From assembly GCA_028718575.1 (NCBI GenBank), contig JAQULN010000045.1, forward strand, positions 1 through 11,859: a stretch of DNA of 11,859 nucleotides, in the 5' to 3' direction. Positions 1-6,461 of this stretch are shown piece after piece. Position 1 is the first letter of the stretch. Each line of letters opens with the position of its first letter. The DNA comes from Candidatus Krumholzibacteriia bacterium (lineage in GTDB: Bacteria > Krumholzibacteriota > Krumholzibacteriia > LZORAL124-64-63). Under the pieces are notes generated by a model. It was not told the DNA's origin and did not search any database. It saw only the letters and a list, made by a program, of their open reading frames with translations. The position numbers and the translations under genes were made by a program.

Positions 1-249
1 CTTGTAGTACTTGGCCATGGCCAGGCCGCCCACGAAGTTCAGGATGGCGTAGCCGAGCGAGATGTCGACGAACATGTCGATACGACCGTAGAGGAACCCC
101 AGCAGGATGATCATGGCGATCGTCTTGGTGCCGACCGTAGACACGCCGAGCAGACGGTCGAAAACCGTTGGGCCCTTGTACACGCGGTAGAACGGAATCA
201 GCAGGACGGCGCCAAGCACCAGCGCAACTCCGACGAACACGTTATCCAT
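1..249 (-). CDS. mrpF: Mrp/Mnh-type cation:proton antiporter subunit F (3' end beyond window)
   Basis: This is a small membrane subunit of the multi-gene Mrp (Mnh/Sha) Na+/H+ antiporter. Its 83 visible residues are almost the whole protein (family about 90 aa), and the gene runs off the left edge without a stop. Three hydrophobic segments are visible at about residues 4-21, 42-55 and 61-78. The family motif GPTVFDRLLG lies at residues 27-35. It is followed by VSTVGTKT, where many bacterial MrpF proteins have a second Asp in a DR..A.D motif. From memory, this variant looks more like MrpF of the archaeal/Mbh-related type. The ATG lies inside the end of mrpE, with an 8-nt overlap (242-249), so the two are probably translationally coupled. 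Identification as MrpF is firm; the subtype is inference. Confidence 0.9.
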   Translation of the reverse strand, partial: MDNVFVGVALVLGAVLLIPFYRVYKGPTVFDRLLGVSTVGTKTIAMIILLGFLYGRIDMFVDISLGYAILNFVGGLAMAKYYK

Positions 250-856
250 GCGCCAGACCATCCCGCGTGTCGAGGTGGACGACGTCGCTGCACAACTGTT
301 CGGGCGGGCATTCCTTGTGGTAGAGGCTGGCCACCCAGTGCGGCATGTTGCCGTCGCTGAGGCCGTGCGCGACGGCGCCGGTCAGGGCATGCACGTAGAA
401 CGTGTCGCCGCGGATGTCCAGGGTGAGCGTGCCGGGGGTCAAGGTGATCGAGTTGCCCAGGATGACCTTGGCCATCAGGCTCGGCTGCCGCGAGCGGAAG
501 CGCAGGATCTCCGGCTGCACGTCCAGGCGCGGCTGCAGCACCTTGTAGGCCACGTACACGCCGGACTGGATGATCTGCCAGAGCAGCCACGGCAGGTAGA
601 GGAGCAGGCGGCCGATGCGAACGCTGGCCACGCCGGCCGGCTCGTTCTCGACCAGCGGTAACGCGCGCAATCGCAGATTGAGCCAGGTCACCACGGCGAC
701 CGAGAACACGCCGTACAACACGTGGAGCAGGTCGTAGTGCTCGCTGAGGATGAGCCAGACGGCCATCAGCAGCGCCGCCTGGACCAGCGGGTTGCGATAC
801 TTGCCAGGCTCGGGCTGCGCGGCGGTCTCCGTGACGGTCGACCTGCTCTCAGACAT
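242..856 (-). CDS. mrpE: Mrp/Mnh-type cation:proton antiporter subunit E
   Basis: This 204-aa inner-membrane subunit belongs to the Mrp antiporter, a complex that exchanges cytoplasmic Na+ (or K+) for protons. The family hallmark LGNSITLTPGTLTLDI is present near residues 131-146. It follows two hydrophobic regions, at about residues 24-61 and 84-108. The C-terminal soluble part has the usual HAL...G pattern. An ATG further upstream (883) is in frame, but the start at 856 has GGAG five bases ahead of it, so I chose 856. No mrpD-like gene precedes it; the unit seems to begin at mrpE, with mrpF overlapping its stop codon. This E-F-first order differs from the A-B-C-D-E-F-G order of Bacillus. The soluble tail is typical of the family, and nothing looks damaged. 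Confidence 0.92.
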   Translation of the reverse strand: MSESRSTVTETAAQPEPGKYRNPLVQAALLMAVWLILSEHYDLLHVLYGVFSVAVVTWLNLRLRALPLVENEPAGVASVRIGRLLLYLPWLLWQIIQSGVYVAYKVLQPRLDVQPEILRFRSRQPSLMAKVILGNSITLTPGTLTLDIRGDTFYVHALTGAVAHGLSDGNMPHWVASLYHKECPPEQLCSDVVHLDTRDGLAHG

Positions 857-953
857 CTCGTCTCCAGGGAACGCGGATGGCATAAGTGCTAGGTACGAGG
901 TCGGTTTCGGCGGCCTTGGGCCTGCGGGTGTCCGAGGGCCGCTTCGGGACGCG

Positions 954-987
954 ATGATAATAGTCGACCTCGCCCCCAGGCAAGCAA
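954..987 (-). promoter_or_regulatory. Candidate sigma-70-type promoter for mrpEF
   Basis: Read on the minus strand, the leader between the ApgM-like gene and mrpE contains overlapping -35-like and -10-like boxes. TTGCTT (982-987) lies 19 nt before TATTAT (957-962), and TTGCCT (978-983) lies 18 nt before TATCAT (954-959). They are the only A/T-rich hexamers in a GC-rich 185-bp gap, about 100 nt upstream of the mrpE ATG. This is a pattern match only. The gap has no convincing terminator after the ApgM-like gene. Confidence 0.4.
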
Positions 988-1041
988 CGATTCGGGGCAA
1001 CGGCGGTGATCAGGGCCGACTGCCGCCAGTAGGGCAGGGGG

Positions 1042-2295
1042 TCAGGCCAATACCCGACGGATGAACTCGTCTCCGACCATCAGACCCAGCGCTCCCTGCA
1101 CGGCCTGGACCTCGTCGTAGCTGGTCGTCGCATCGGGCGCGTCGCCGGGCCGGCGGATCGCTACCGGCACGGGGTCGCGGCCGTGTTGGCCGGTCTCGAC
1201 AGGGGTCGGGTGGTCGGGCAGGACGGCCACGGCGGCGGCGATGCTGTTCGCCTCGAGTCCGGCCAGGATCGGCCGCACCAGGCGCTCGTCGAGGAATTCG
1301 ATGCAGCGGATCTTGAGGTCGAGATCGCGTGCGTGCGCGGCTTCGTCGGTGGCCTCGACATGGACGTATACGAAATCGTGATCGACCAGGGCGTCCAGGC
1401 AGGCCTGGGCCTTGCCTTCGTAGTTGGTATCGTGCAGACCGGTGGCCCCGGGCACGCGGATGAGATCCAAGCCCGCGTAGACACCTAGACCCATCACCAG
1501 ATCGACCGCCGAGATCACGGCTCCGCGCACGCCGAAGCGCTCGCGCAGCGTGGGCATCGTGGGACGGCGGCCCGGCGACCATGTCCAGATGGAGTTGGCC
1601 TCGTCCCGGCCGGCGGAGCGGCGCGCCAGGTTGATGGGATGCCCGGCGAGGATCCCGGCGGCCTGGGCGTGCAGCGCCACGAGCCGGGCGGCCGTCCTCT
1701 GGGCGGCGTCCTTCTCGGCGGCGGGGGCGTCGGGCAGCGGCCGCGGCAGCAAGTCGGCGGCGCGGCCGCCGACATGGTCGTGCGGCGGCGCGCACTCGAC
1801 GGCCGAGGATGCCCAGCCGCCGGTCAACACCAGCAGATGCCGGTAGCTGACGCCGGCATGGAAGCGCACCGGTTCGGGACCGCGACCGCCGCCCAACTCG
1901 GCCTCCAGCGCCGCGATGAGTTCAGCCGCCTCGGCGGTCGCGATATGCCCGGCGGAATGGTTGCGGATGCGTTGCTCGGCGGCCGGTCCCTCCAGGCAGA
2001 CGAGATTGCAGCGCAGCGCCACGTCGCCCGACTCGATATCGACCCCCATGCTGGCCGCCTCGAGCACGGCGCGGCCTTCCTTGCTCACCGAGGCGTCGTA
2101 GCCCAGGACGGCCAGGTTCGCCACGGCCGAGTCGGCGGGACCGGTTTCGCCGATGGTGCGCAGCCGGCCCTGGCGCCCTTCGCGCGCGATGCGGTCGATT
2201 TGGGGTTTGCGCGCCACCATGAGCGGGGTCTTGCCCCCCAGGCGCGCGACCGGACGATCGCTCATTCCGTCGCCGATGATGATGATGGTCTTCAC
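1042..2295 (-). CDS. apgM: ApgM-type cofactor-independent phosphoglycerate mutase homolog, likely the alternative homoserine kinase
   Basis: This 417-aa protein of the alkaline phosphatase superfamily is related to archaeal 2,3-BPG-independent phosphoglycerate mutase. Metal-site motifs are visible in order: GDGMSD (8-13), the likely catalytic Ser in PADSAVANLAVLGYD (Ser56), VEATDEAAH (313-321), LPDHPTPVE (359-367) and HGRDPVP (371-377). A bacterial subfamily of these proteins, found next to thrC, is described as the proposed homoserine kinase that replaces ThrB. This gene overlaps thrC by four bases (GTGA), so I infer it phosphorylates homoserine to feed ThrC. The start is GTG at 2295, because the in-frame region upstream lies inside thrC. 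A glycolytic mutase role remains possible; the sequence alone does not settle the substrate. The gene ends the operon. Confidence 0.88.
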   Translation of the reverse strand: MKTIIIIGDGMSDRPVARLGGKTPLMVARKPQIDRIAREGRQGRLRTIGETGPADSAVANLAVLGYDASVSKEGRAVLEAASMGVDIESGDVALRCNLVCLEGPAAEQRIRNHSAGHIATAEAAELIAALEAELGGGRGPEPVRFHAGVSYRHLLVLTGGWASSAVECAPPHDHVGGRAADLLPRPLPDAPAAEKDAAQRTAARLVALHAQAAGILAGHPINLARRSAGRDEANSIWTWSPGRRPTMPTLRERFGVRGAVISAVDLVMGLGVYAGLDLIRVPGATGLHDTNYEGKAQACLDALVDHDFVYVHVEATDEAAHARDLDLKIRCIEFLDERLVRPILAGLEANSIAAAVAVLPDHPTPVETGQHGRDPVPVAIRRPGDAPDATTSYDEVQAVQGALGLMVGDEFIRRVLA

Positions 2296-3653
2296 GCGCC
2301 GTACTCCGCGAGCAGGAACTCCTTGAACGCCCGGTAGTCGGTCTCCAGACGGCGGAATGTCTCGGGCTTGCCGTCCAGACCGTGCAGGCTCGGCGGCACG
2401 GCTGGATCGAGGCCGAGCAGCGCACGGATCTCCTCGGGGAACTTCGCGGGGTGCGCCGTCTCGAGCGAGATGGCCGTCGTGGCGGCGTGCTCCGGATGCG
2501 CGGCGAGGAAGTGCTGCAGGCCGGCCCAACCCACCGCCCCGTGCGGTTCGAGGATCGTGCGGTGGTCGCGATAGGTGTCGATGATGGTCTGCCGGGTCGC
2601 TTGGTCGTCGATGCTGACCGCGTGCAGGTCGCGGCGCAGCGCGGCGAGGTCCGGCTGCTGCTTGACGATGCCCAACTCGTCCAGCCAACCCCCGTAGAGG
2701 TCGACGATCCGCGCCAGATTCGACGGGTGGCCCACGTTCATCGCATTGGAGATGCACTTGAGGCTGGGCACGATCTTCTCGTAGCGGCCGGTGGCGAGAA
2801 ACCGCGGCACCTCGTCGTTGGCGTTGGTGGCGACCACGAAGCGCGCGACCGGCAGGCCCAGGCGCCAGGCCAGCAGGCCGCCCATCAGGTCGCCGAAGTT
2901 GCCCGACGGCACGCTGAAGACGACCTCTTCGCCGGCGGCGCTGTCGGCCAGGCGCGCGGCGGCATAGATATAGTAGACAGATTGAGGCAAGAGACGGCCG
3001 ATGTTGATCGAGTTGGCCGAGGTCAGGCTCAGGCGGGCGAGGTCCGGATCGGCGAACGCCTGCTTCACCAGGGCCTGGCAGTCGTCGAACTTGCTGTCGA
3101 GCGCCAGGGTCTGGATGTTGCCTCCGAGAGTGGTCATCTGGCGGCGCTGGCGGTCGGAGACCTCGTCGTGCGGGAACAGGACGACGGCCCGGATGCCCGG
3201 CACGCCCAGGAACGCGTGGGCGATCGCCGAGCCGGTGTCGCCCGAGGTGGCGGTCAAAACCAGCAGTTCGCCGCCGCGGGCCTTGACCAGGCGCCCGAGG
3301 GCGCGGCCCATGAAGCGGGCCGCGAAATCCTTGAACGACGCCGTCGGCCCCTGGTCCAGGCGCAGCAGGTGGCGCCGGCCGGCCACCTGCTCCAGCGGCA
3401 CGGCGTAGTCGTAGGCGTCGTGGCAGATCGCGAGCAGGTCGTCCCGGCTGAACACGCCCTCGGCGAAGAGGTCGAGGACTTCGGCCGCGAGGTCGGGGTA
3501 GGCGAGGTCGCGGGCCTGCGCCAGGAATCCGGGCCGCAGCCGCGGCATGGGCCGGGGCAGGAAGAGCCCTTTGTCGCCGGCCTGGCCCTTTAGCAGCGCC
3601 TGGGCGAGGTCGACCTCGGGCACCCGGCGGTTGGTGCTGTAGTAGCTGAGCAC
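2292..3653 (-). CDS. thrC: Threonine synthase
   Basis: This 453-aa PLP enzyme converts O-phosphohomoserine to L-threonine in the cytoplasm. The PLP lysine lies in QGPTASFKDFAARF (Lys108). Further signatures are TATSGDTGSA (134-143), SVPSGNFGDL (247-256), NANDEVPRF (277-285), MNVGHPSNLARI (305-316) and ETAHPAKFP (398-406), all diagnostic for the ThrC branch with an N-terminal domain of the YYSTN type. The start is taken as GTG at 3653. GAGG lies about eight bases upstream, and the protein then begins at the conserved SYYSTN segment; an ATG at 3767 would add 38 residues that overlap the preceding gene. It lies 4 nt after the PLP enzyme's stop and overlaps the ApgM-like gene by 4 nt. The gene is intact. 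Confidence 0.95.
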   Translation of the reverse strand: MLSYYSTNRRVPEVDLAQALLKGQAGDKGLFLPRPMPRLRPGFLAQARDLAYPDLAAEVLDLFAEGVFSRDDLLAICHDAYDYAVPLEQVAGRRHLLRLDQGPTASFKDFAARFMGRALGRLVKARGGELLVLTATSGDTGSAIAHAFLGVPGIRAVVLFPHDEVSDRQRRQMTTLGGNIQTLALDSKFDDCQALVKQAFADPDLARLSLTSANSINIGRLLPQSVYYIYAAARLADSAAGEEVVFSVPSGNFGDLMGGLLAWRLGLPVARFVVATNANDEVPRFLATGRYEKIVPSLKCISNAMNVGHPSNLARIVDLYGGWLDELGIVKQQPDLAALRRDLHAVSIDDQATRQTIIDTYRDHRTILEPHGAVGWAGLQHFLAAHPEHAATTAISLETAHPAKFPEEIRALLGLDPAVPPSLHGLDGKPETFRRLETDYRAFKEFLLAEYGA

Positions 3654-3657
3654 GGCG

Positions 3658-5139
3658 TTACCTCGGGCCGGGGAGTTCGCGCGAGGCGCCGCCCGTGGAG
3701 AAGGCCGCCGGCACAGCGACCTGTACTGTGCCGTCGATCGCGCGCAGCGCCTGATCGAGGTCGGCAATGATGTCGTCGGGGTGTTCGCCGCCGACGCAGA
3801 GCCGGATCAGGTTGTCCGGGATATCGGCCAGGCAGCGGCCTTCCTCGCCCTGTTGCGAGTGGGTGGAGATGGCTGGGATGGTGGCCACGGACTTGATGCG
3901 GCCCAGGTCGGTCGCCCGCCAGATGCGCTGGAACGCGTCGAAAACGCGGCGGGTCGGTTCGGCGCCGCCCTTGACGCGCAGGGACATCAGGTGCCCGTAG
4001 CGGTTCACCGGCCGCCGGTACTCGGCGTCGTGCTCGGCGTCGACCAGGAACAGATAGCGCGAGGCGAGCGCGTGCAGCGGGTGCTGCGGCAGGCCGAGGT
4101 AATCGACCCGCTCGATCGCTGGGTGGCCGGCGAGGAACTCGGCGACCTGCATCGTGCTGCGGCTGAAGAGGTCGATCTTCGACCGTAGCGTGCGCATGTC
4201 GTTCAGGGAGAGGATCGCGTTCATCGGTGAGAGGTTCGGGCCCATGTCGCGGTTGGGGAGCTGCTTGACGTAAGCGGCGAAGTCGGCCTTCAGCTGGTCG
4301 TTGCCGAAGCGGCTCGTGAGGTTCTTGCGCGCGATCAGAGCGCCGGCGATGCCGAAGCCGGAGGTCGTCATCGTCTTGGTGACCGACTGCACGACGATGT
4401 CCGCGCCGTGGCAAAGCGGTCGTAGCAGCGCGGGGGTAGCCACCGTGCTGTCGACGATCAAGGGCAACTCGTGGGCGTGCGCGAGGCGAGCCACCGCGGC
4501 GAGGTCGAAGAACGCCTGGCCGGGGTTGGACGGCAGCTCACCGTAGAGGAAGCGGGTGTTCTCGTCGATCTTGGCCGCCCACTCCTCGAGGTCCGCCGAG
4601 TTCTTGACCCAGCGGCATTCGATGCCCCGTTCTTGCATGCGGCGCACACTGAAAAGCTGGAACGTGCCGCCGTAGACCTGGCAGGTCGCGACGAAGTTGA
4701 GCTTGGCGGTCGGCCGCTTGGGATCGACGGCCAGGAAGGGCTCGGTGGCGGTGTGGATCGCCGCCATGCCCGACGCGGTCGCGCAGCAGCCGGTTTCGCC
4801 CGCGAGGCCGTAGCCCTCGAGCAGCGCCAGGGTGTTCTCGAAGTAGTAGAGGCTCGGGTTGGCGATGCGCGAGTAGCACCAGGTGGGGATCTTGTAGGCG
4901 AGCGCGGCCTCCATCTCGTCGGCATCGCGATAGGCTTACGACGAACTCATGTAGATGGGTTCGATGATCGAACCCTGGTTGAAATCGAGCGCCTCGCCCA
5001 TGGAGTACAGACCGTGCACCGCGATGGTGTCGAAGCGGCACTTGCGCATCGCGGCGAGGTCGTCCGCATGCCGCTGGGCGGCTTGCTGGGCCGCTGCGAT
5101 GTATTTTTCCACGCCAGAGGGGGTCAAGACGTCGCGCAT
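3658..5139 (-). pseudogene. PLP-dependent Cys/Met-metabolism enzyme (cystathionine gamma-synthase/O-acetylhomoserine sulfhydrylase family), interrupted by one in-frame TAA
   Basis: The gene is 494 codons in one frame, with TAA at codon 68 (4938-4936). The remainder (3658-4914, 418 codons from an internal ATG) is fully conserved in look. It has CYSRIANPS with the phosphate-binding Tyr/Arg (residues 13-21 of this part), the PLP-stacking YGG (81-83), VDSTVATP with the PLP Asp (155), SVTKTM with the PLP Lys (180), and TDLGRIKSVATIP near the end. Enzymes of this family act on O-activated homoserine or on cystathionine/methionine. The place between an Lrp regulator and thrC suggests methionine synthesis or turnover at the homoserine branch. 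From memory, relatives have Gln at the stop position (SSSQAYRD..E), so CAA to TAA is the simplest change. It could be a real nonsense mutation, a sequencing or assembly error, or a site of restart at 4914. The exact reaction is not resolved. Confidence 0.85.
4936..5139 (-). CDS. N-terminal piece of the interrupted PLP enzyme, ended by the internal TAA
   Basis: This is a 67-codon open frame starting at an ATG with a near-perfect AGGAGG ribosome site ending 7 nt upstream, inside the end of lrp. The piece runs into FDTIAVHGLYS and GSIIEPIYMSSS, which are the usual start of the enzyme body in this family. The same frame then continues after the stop as AYRDADEMEAALAY. It is therefore not an independent small gene. 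The 21 nt between the TAA and the next in-frame ATG (4914) leave room for translational restart, but no strong ribosome site is seen there. The start and its ribosome site are clear; the fate of the fragment is not. Confidence 0.7.
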   Translation of the reverse strand: MRDVLTPSGVEKYIAAAQQAAQRHADDLAAMRKCRFDTIAVHGLYSMGEALDFNQGSIIEPIYMSSS

Positions 5140-5141
5140 GA

Positions 5142-5684
5142 TCAGGCCTCCTGGTTCAGCGGTCTGCCGGGGTCCGTTTCGTTGGTGTTCGCGACGACGC
5201 GGCGGCGCGACGGGCGCGTTTCGGCGAGGCAGTTCAGGGCATAGCCCTGGTCCTGCTTCGCGGTCGAAAGCACGAGGAAGGTCTCCTGCTTCTGGACGCC
5301 GATGATGGCGGCCAGGTTCCGGGTGACGAGCTGCCGCAGATGGTCGATGTCCCGCACCACGACGTGCAGCAGATAGTCGTAGCGGCCGGTCACATGCAGG
5401 CAGAGCTTGACCTCGGGGATGGCTCGCATCTGTTCCTCGAAGGCGTCGATCGGGTCGGCCTGGTGTCCGGCGAGATTGACCAGGACGACCGCCTGCACCT
5501 GGAAGCCGAGCTTCTGCGGATCCAGCAGGGCGCGATAGCCCTGGATGAGGCCGTGCTCTTCGAGCCGGCGCACGCGTTCGAGCGTGCTCGAAGGCGCCAG
5601 ATCGACCTGGCGCGCCAGTTCGGCGTTGGTGATGCGTCCGTTCGCCTGCAGCACGGAGAGAATCGTCAAGTCGAGTTCGTCCAT
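5142..5684 (-). CDS. Lrp/AsnC-family transcriptional regulator
   Basis: This is a 180-aa leucine-responsive-type regulator. The N-terminal winged helix-turn-helix runs from about residue 2 to 50 (MDELDLTILSVLQANGRIT..., then LAPSSTLERVRRLEEHGLI). The linker YRALLDPQKLGF leads to a RAM ligand-binding domain, with VTGRYDYLLHVVVRD at 98-112 as the typical effector-pocket segment. It is about 20 residues longer than a usual family member because of a basic tail (from 157). That tail overlaps the ribosome site of the next gene, whose ATG comes 2 nt after the TGA stop. I chose ATG 5684, where the conserved domain begins; an ATG at 5747 would add 21 residues without similarity. As first gene of the homoserine-branch operon it probably senses an amino acid such as methionine or threonine and controls the operon and itself. 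The ligand is unknown. Confidence 0.93.
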   Translation of the reverse strand: MDELDLTILSVLQANGRITNAELARQVDLAPSSTLERVRRLEEHGLIQGYRALLDPQKLGFQVQAVVLVNLAGHQADPIDAFEEQMRAIPEVKLCLHVTGRYDYLLHVVVRDIDHLRQLVTRNLAAIIGVQKQETFLVLSTAKQDQGYALNCLAETRPSRRRVVANTNETDPGRPLNQEA

Positions 5685-5763
5685 GCTTCGGATGATACCG
5701 GACGATCGCAGCGAATTCAAGCCGACACTCCGCCGATCGTCAGACAACAGTCATTGAACTCCG

Positions 5764-5780
5764 TTGATAATTCTAATCAA
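5764..5780. promoter_or_regulatory. AT-rich dyad, candidate Lrp-type operator/promoter between divergent genes
   Basis: TTGAT (5764-5768) and ATCAA (5776-5780) form an imperfect inverted repeat around a 7-nt A/T-rich centre, in an otherwise GC-rich region 80 bp upstream of the lrp start. Lrp-family proteins bind such AT-rich dyads and usually autoregulate. On the minus strand it contains TAGAAT, a fair -10 match, although no clear -35 goes with it. This is a plausible operator by position and composition only. Confidence 0.35.
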
Positions 5781-5863
5781 TTGGCGTTGTGCCGAATTGT
5801 TCTCGCGCCGTATCGCCGTCGGTTACGGTCGTCCGATCCGTGTCTTGACCTCACGGGCGTCAT

Positions 5864-5879
5864 TGGCGCAGGATATGCT
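5864..5879 (+). promoter_or_regulatory. Candidate sigma-54 promoter ahead of the zinc-ribbon gene
   Basis: TGGCGCAGGATATGCT matches the -24/-12 pattern TGGCACG-N4-TTGCW, with the essential GG and GC pairs at the exact spacing and three mismatches elsewhere. It lies 49 nt upstream of the ATG at 5928, a suitable leader length. A TTGACC at 5845-5850 is also present, but no -10 box sits at the correct distance from it. Chance matches to this short pattern are common, and no activator site is identified. Confidence 0.3.
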
Positions 5880-5927
5880 GTTCGCGCAGGCATCTTACGT
5901 TCGAACTCGAGATCCGGAGGCTGTTCG

Positions 5928-6323
5928 ATGAAGAACATCTATCTCTGCCCGCATTGCGGGGCGAATCTCAATCCCAGCGTGAAGATCGTCCTGGTGGCGA
6001 TTCATCGCGGGCGCCGGGGGCTGATCCTGCTCAGCCCGATGCCCGGCAACTACAAGTTCATCTGCGACCGTTCCCTGGCTGATTCGATGGATGTCGGCGA
6101 CCTGGTCAAGTTCCAGTGCCCGGTGTGCAGCGCCGATCTGACCGCGCCGCGGGACAAGGAATTCGCCGAGCTGCATCTGGCCGCTTCCGGGCGGTCGCCC
6201 CGCCGGGTCCAGTTCAGCCGCCGGTACGGTACGCATGCGACGTTCGTGATCTCCGACGGCGAGATCGCGGCCTACGGCGACGATGCCGACGAGTTCCCGC
6301 AGAAGAACTTCTTCGGGGTCTAG
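5928..6323 (+). CDS. Small zinc-ribbon protein of unknown function
   Basis: This is a 131-aa soluble protein with no signal peptide. Two CxxC knuckles, CPHC at residues 7-10 and CPVC at 64-67, should together hold one structural zinc. Between them lies a basic, hydrophobic segment (KIVLVAIHRGRRGLILLS, 19-36); one more Cys is at 46. The last third (RRVQFSRRYGTHATF, 92-106, to NFFGV) looks like a conserved folded tail, and I believe similar proteins exist in other FCB-group bacteria as uncharacterized proteins. The start is supported by GGAGG ending 7 nt upstream. Longer in-frame extension upstream overlaps lrp antisense and is not coding. It is divergent from lrp and transcribed alone. No function can be assigned. 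Confidence 0.8.
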   Translation: MKNIYLCPHCGANLNPSVKIVLVAIHRGRRGLILLSPMPGNYKFICDRSLADSMDVGDLVKFQCPVCSADLTAPRDKEFAELHLAASGRSPRRVQFSRRYGTHATFVISDGEIAAYGDDADEFPQKNFFGV

Positions 6324-6348
6324 CCCGGAGTCCGGGCAGCGGTCGCTG
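6324..6348 (+). terminator. Two adjacent short hairpins after the zinc-ribbon gene
   Basis: CCCGGAGTCCGGG (6324-6336) starts directly after the TAG stop, and CAGCGGTCGCTG (6337-6348) follows without a gap. Each can form a 5-bp GC-rich stem. No run of T follows, so intrinsic termination is doubtful; the structures could also protect the 3' end of the transcript. Confidence 0.3.
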
Positions 6349-6383
6349 TACGAGAAAACACCCCGCCAAAGACAACCAAAGTG

Positions 6384-6392
6384 TGTTAGAAT
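6384..6392 (+). promoter_or_regulatory. Candidate extended -10 box for the secreted repeat protein gene
   Basis: TGTTAGAAT is an extended -10 element (TGn followed by TAGAAT, five of six matches to TATAAT) about 70 nt upstream of the ATG at 6462. No good -35 hexamer lies 17 nt before it, which is tolerable for extended -10 promoters. The transcript leader would include a small hairpin (GGCGC/GCGCC, 6405-6420) and the AAGGAGG ribosome site at 6449-6455. Confidence 0.4.
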
Positions 6393-6461
6393 GTCGTCCC
6401 CAGCGGCGCTGATCGGCGCCGTGGTAACCTCCGAGATTCTTCGCCCCCAAGGAGGAACACC

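Noticed and set aside
2296..2757. N-terminal extension of the ApgM-like gene upstream of GTG 2295
   Set aside because: The extension lies entirely within thrC, and the family N-terminus (KTIIIIGDGMSD) begins exactly at the GTG.
2382..3593. 403-codon plus-strand open frame across thrC
   Set aside because: It is the antisense shadow of thrC, which has full family motifs; the frame has no domain, and no ribosome site supports it.
4936..4938. Selenocysteine, pyrrolysine or codon reassignment at the internal stop
   Set aside because: Selenocysteine uses TGA and pyrrolysine TAG, while this is TAA; TAA also serves as the true stop of mrpE and of this gene itself.
5340..5927. Upstream extension of the zinc-ribbon gene
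   Set aside because: It is open only as the antisense of lrp; the ATG at 5928 has GGAGG and starts the sensible protein.
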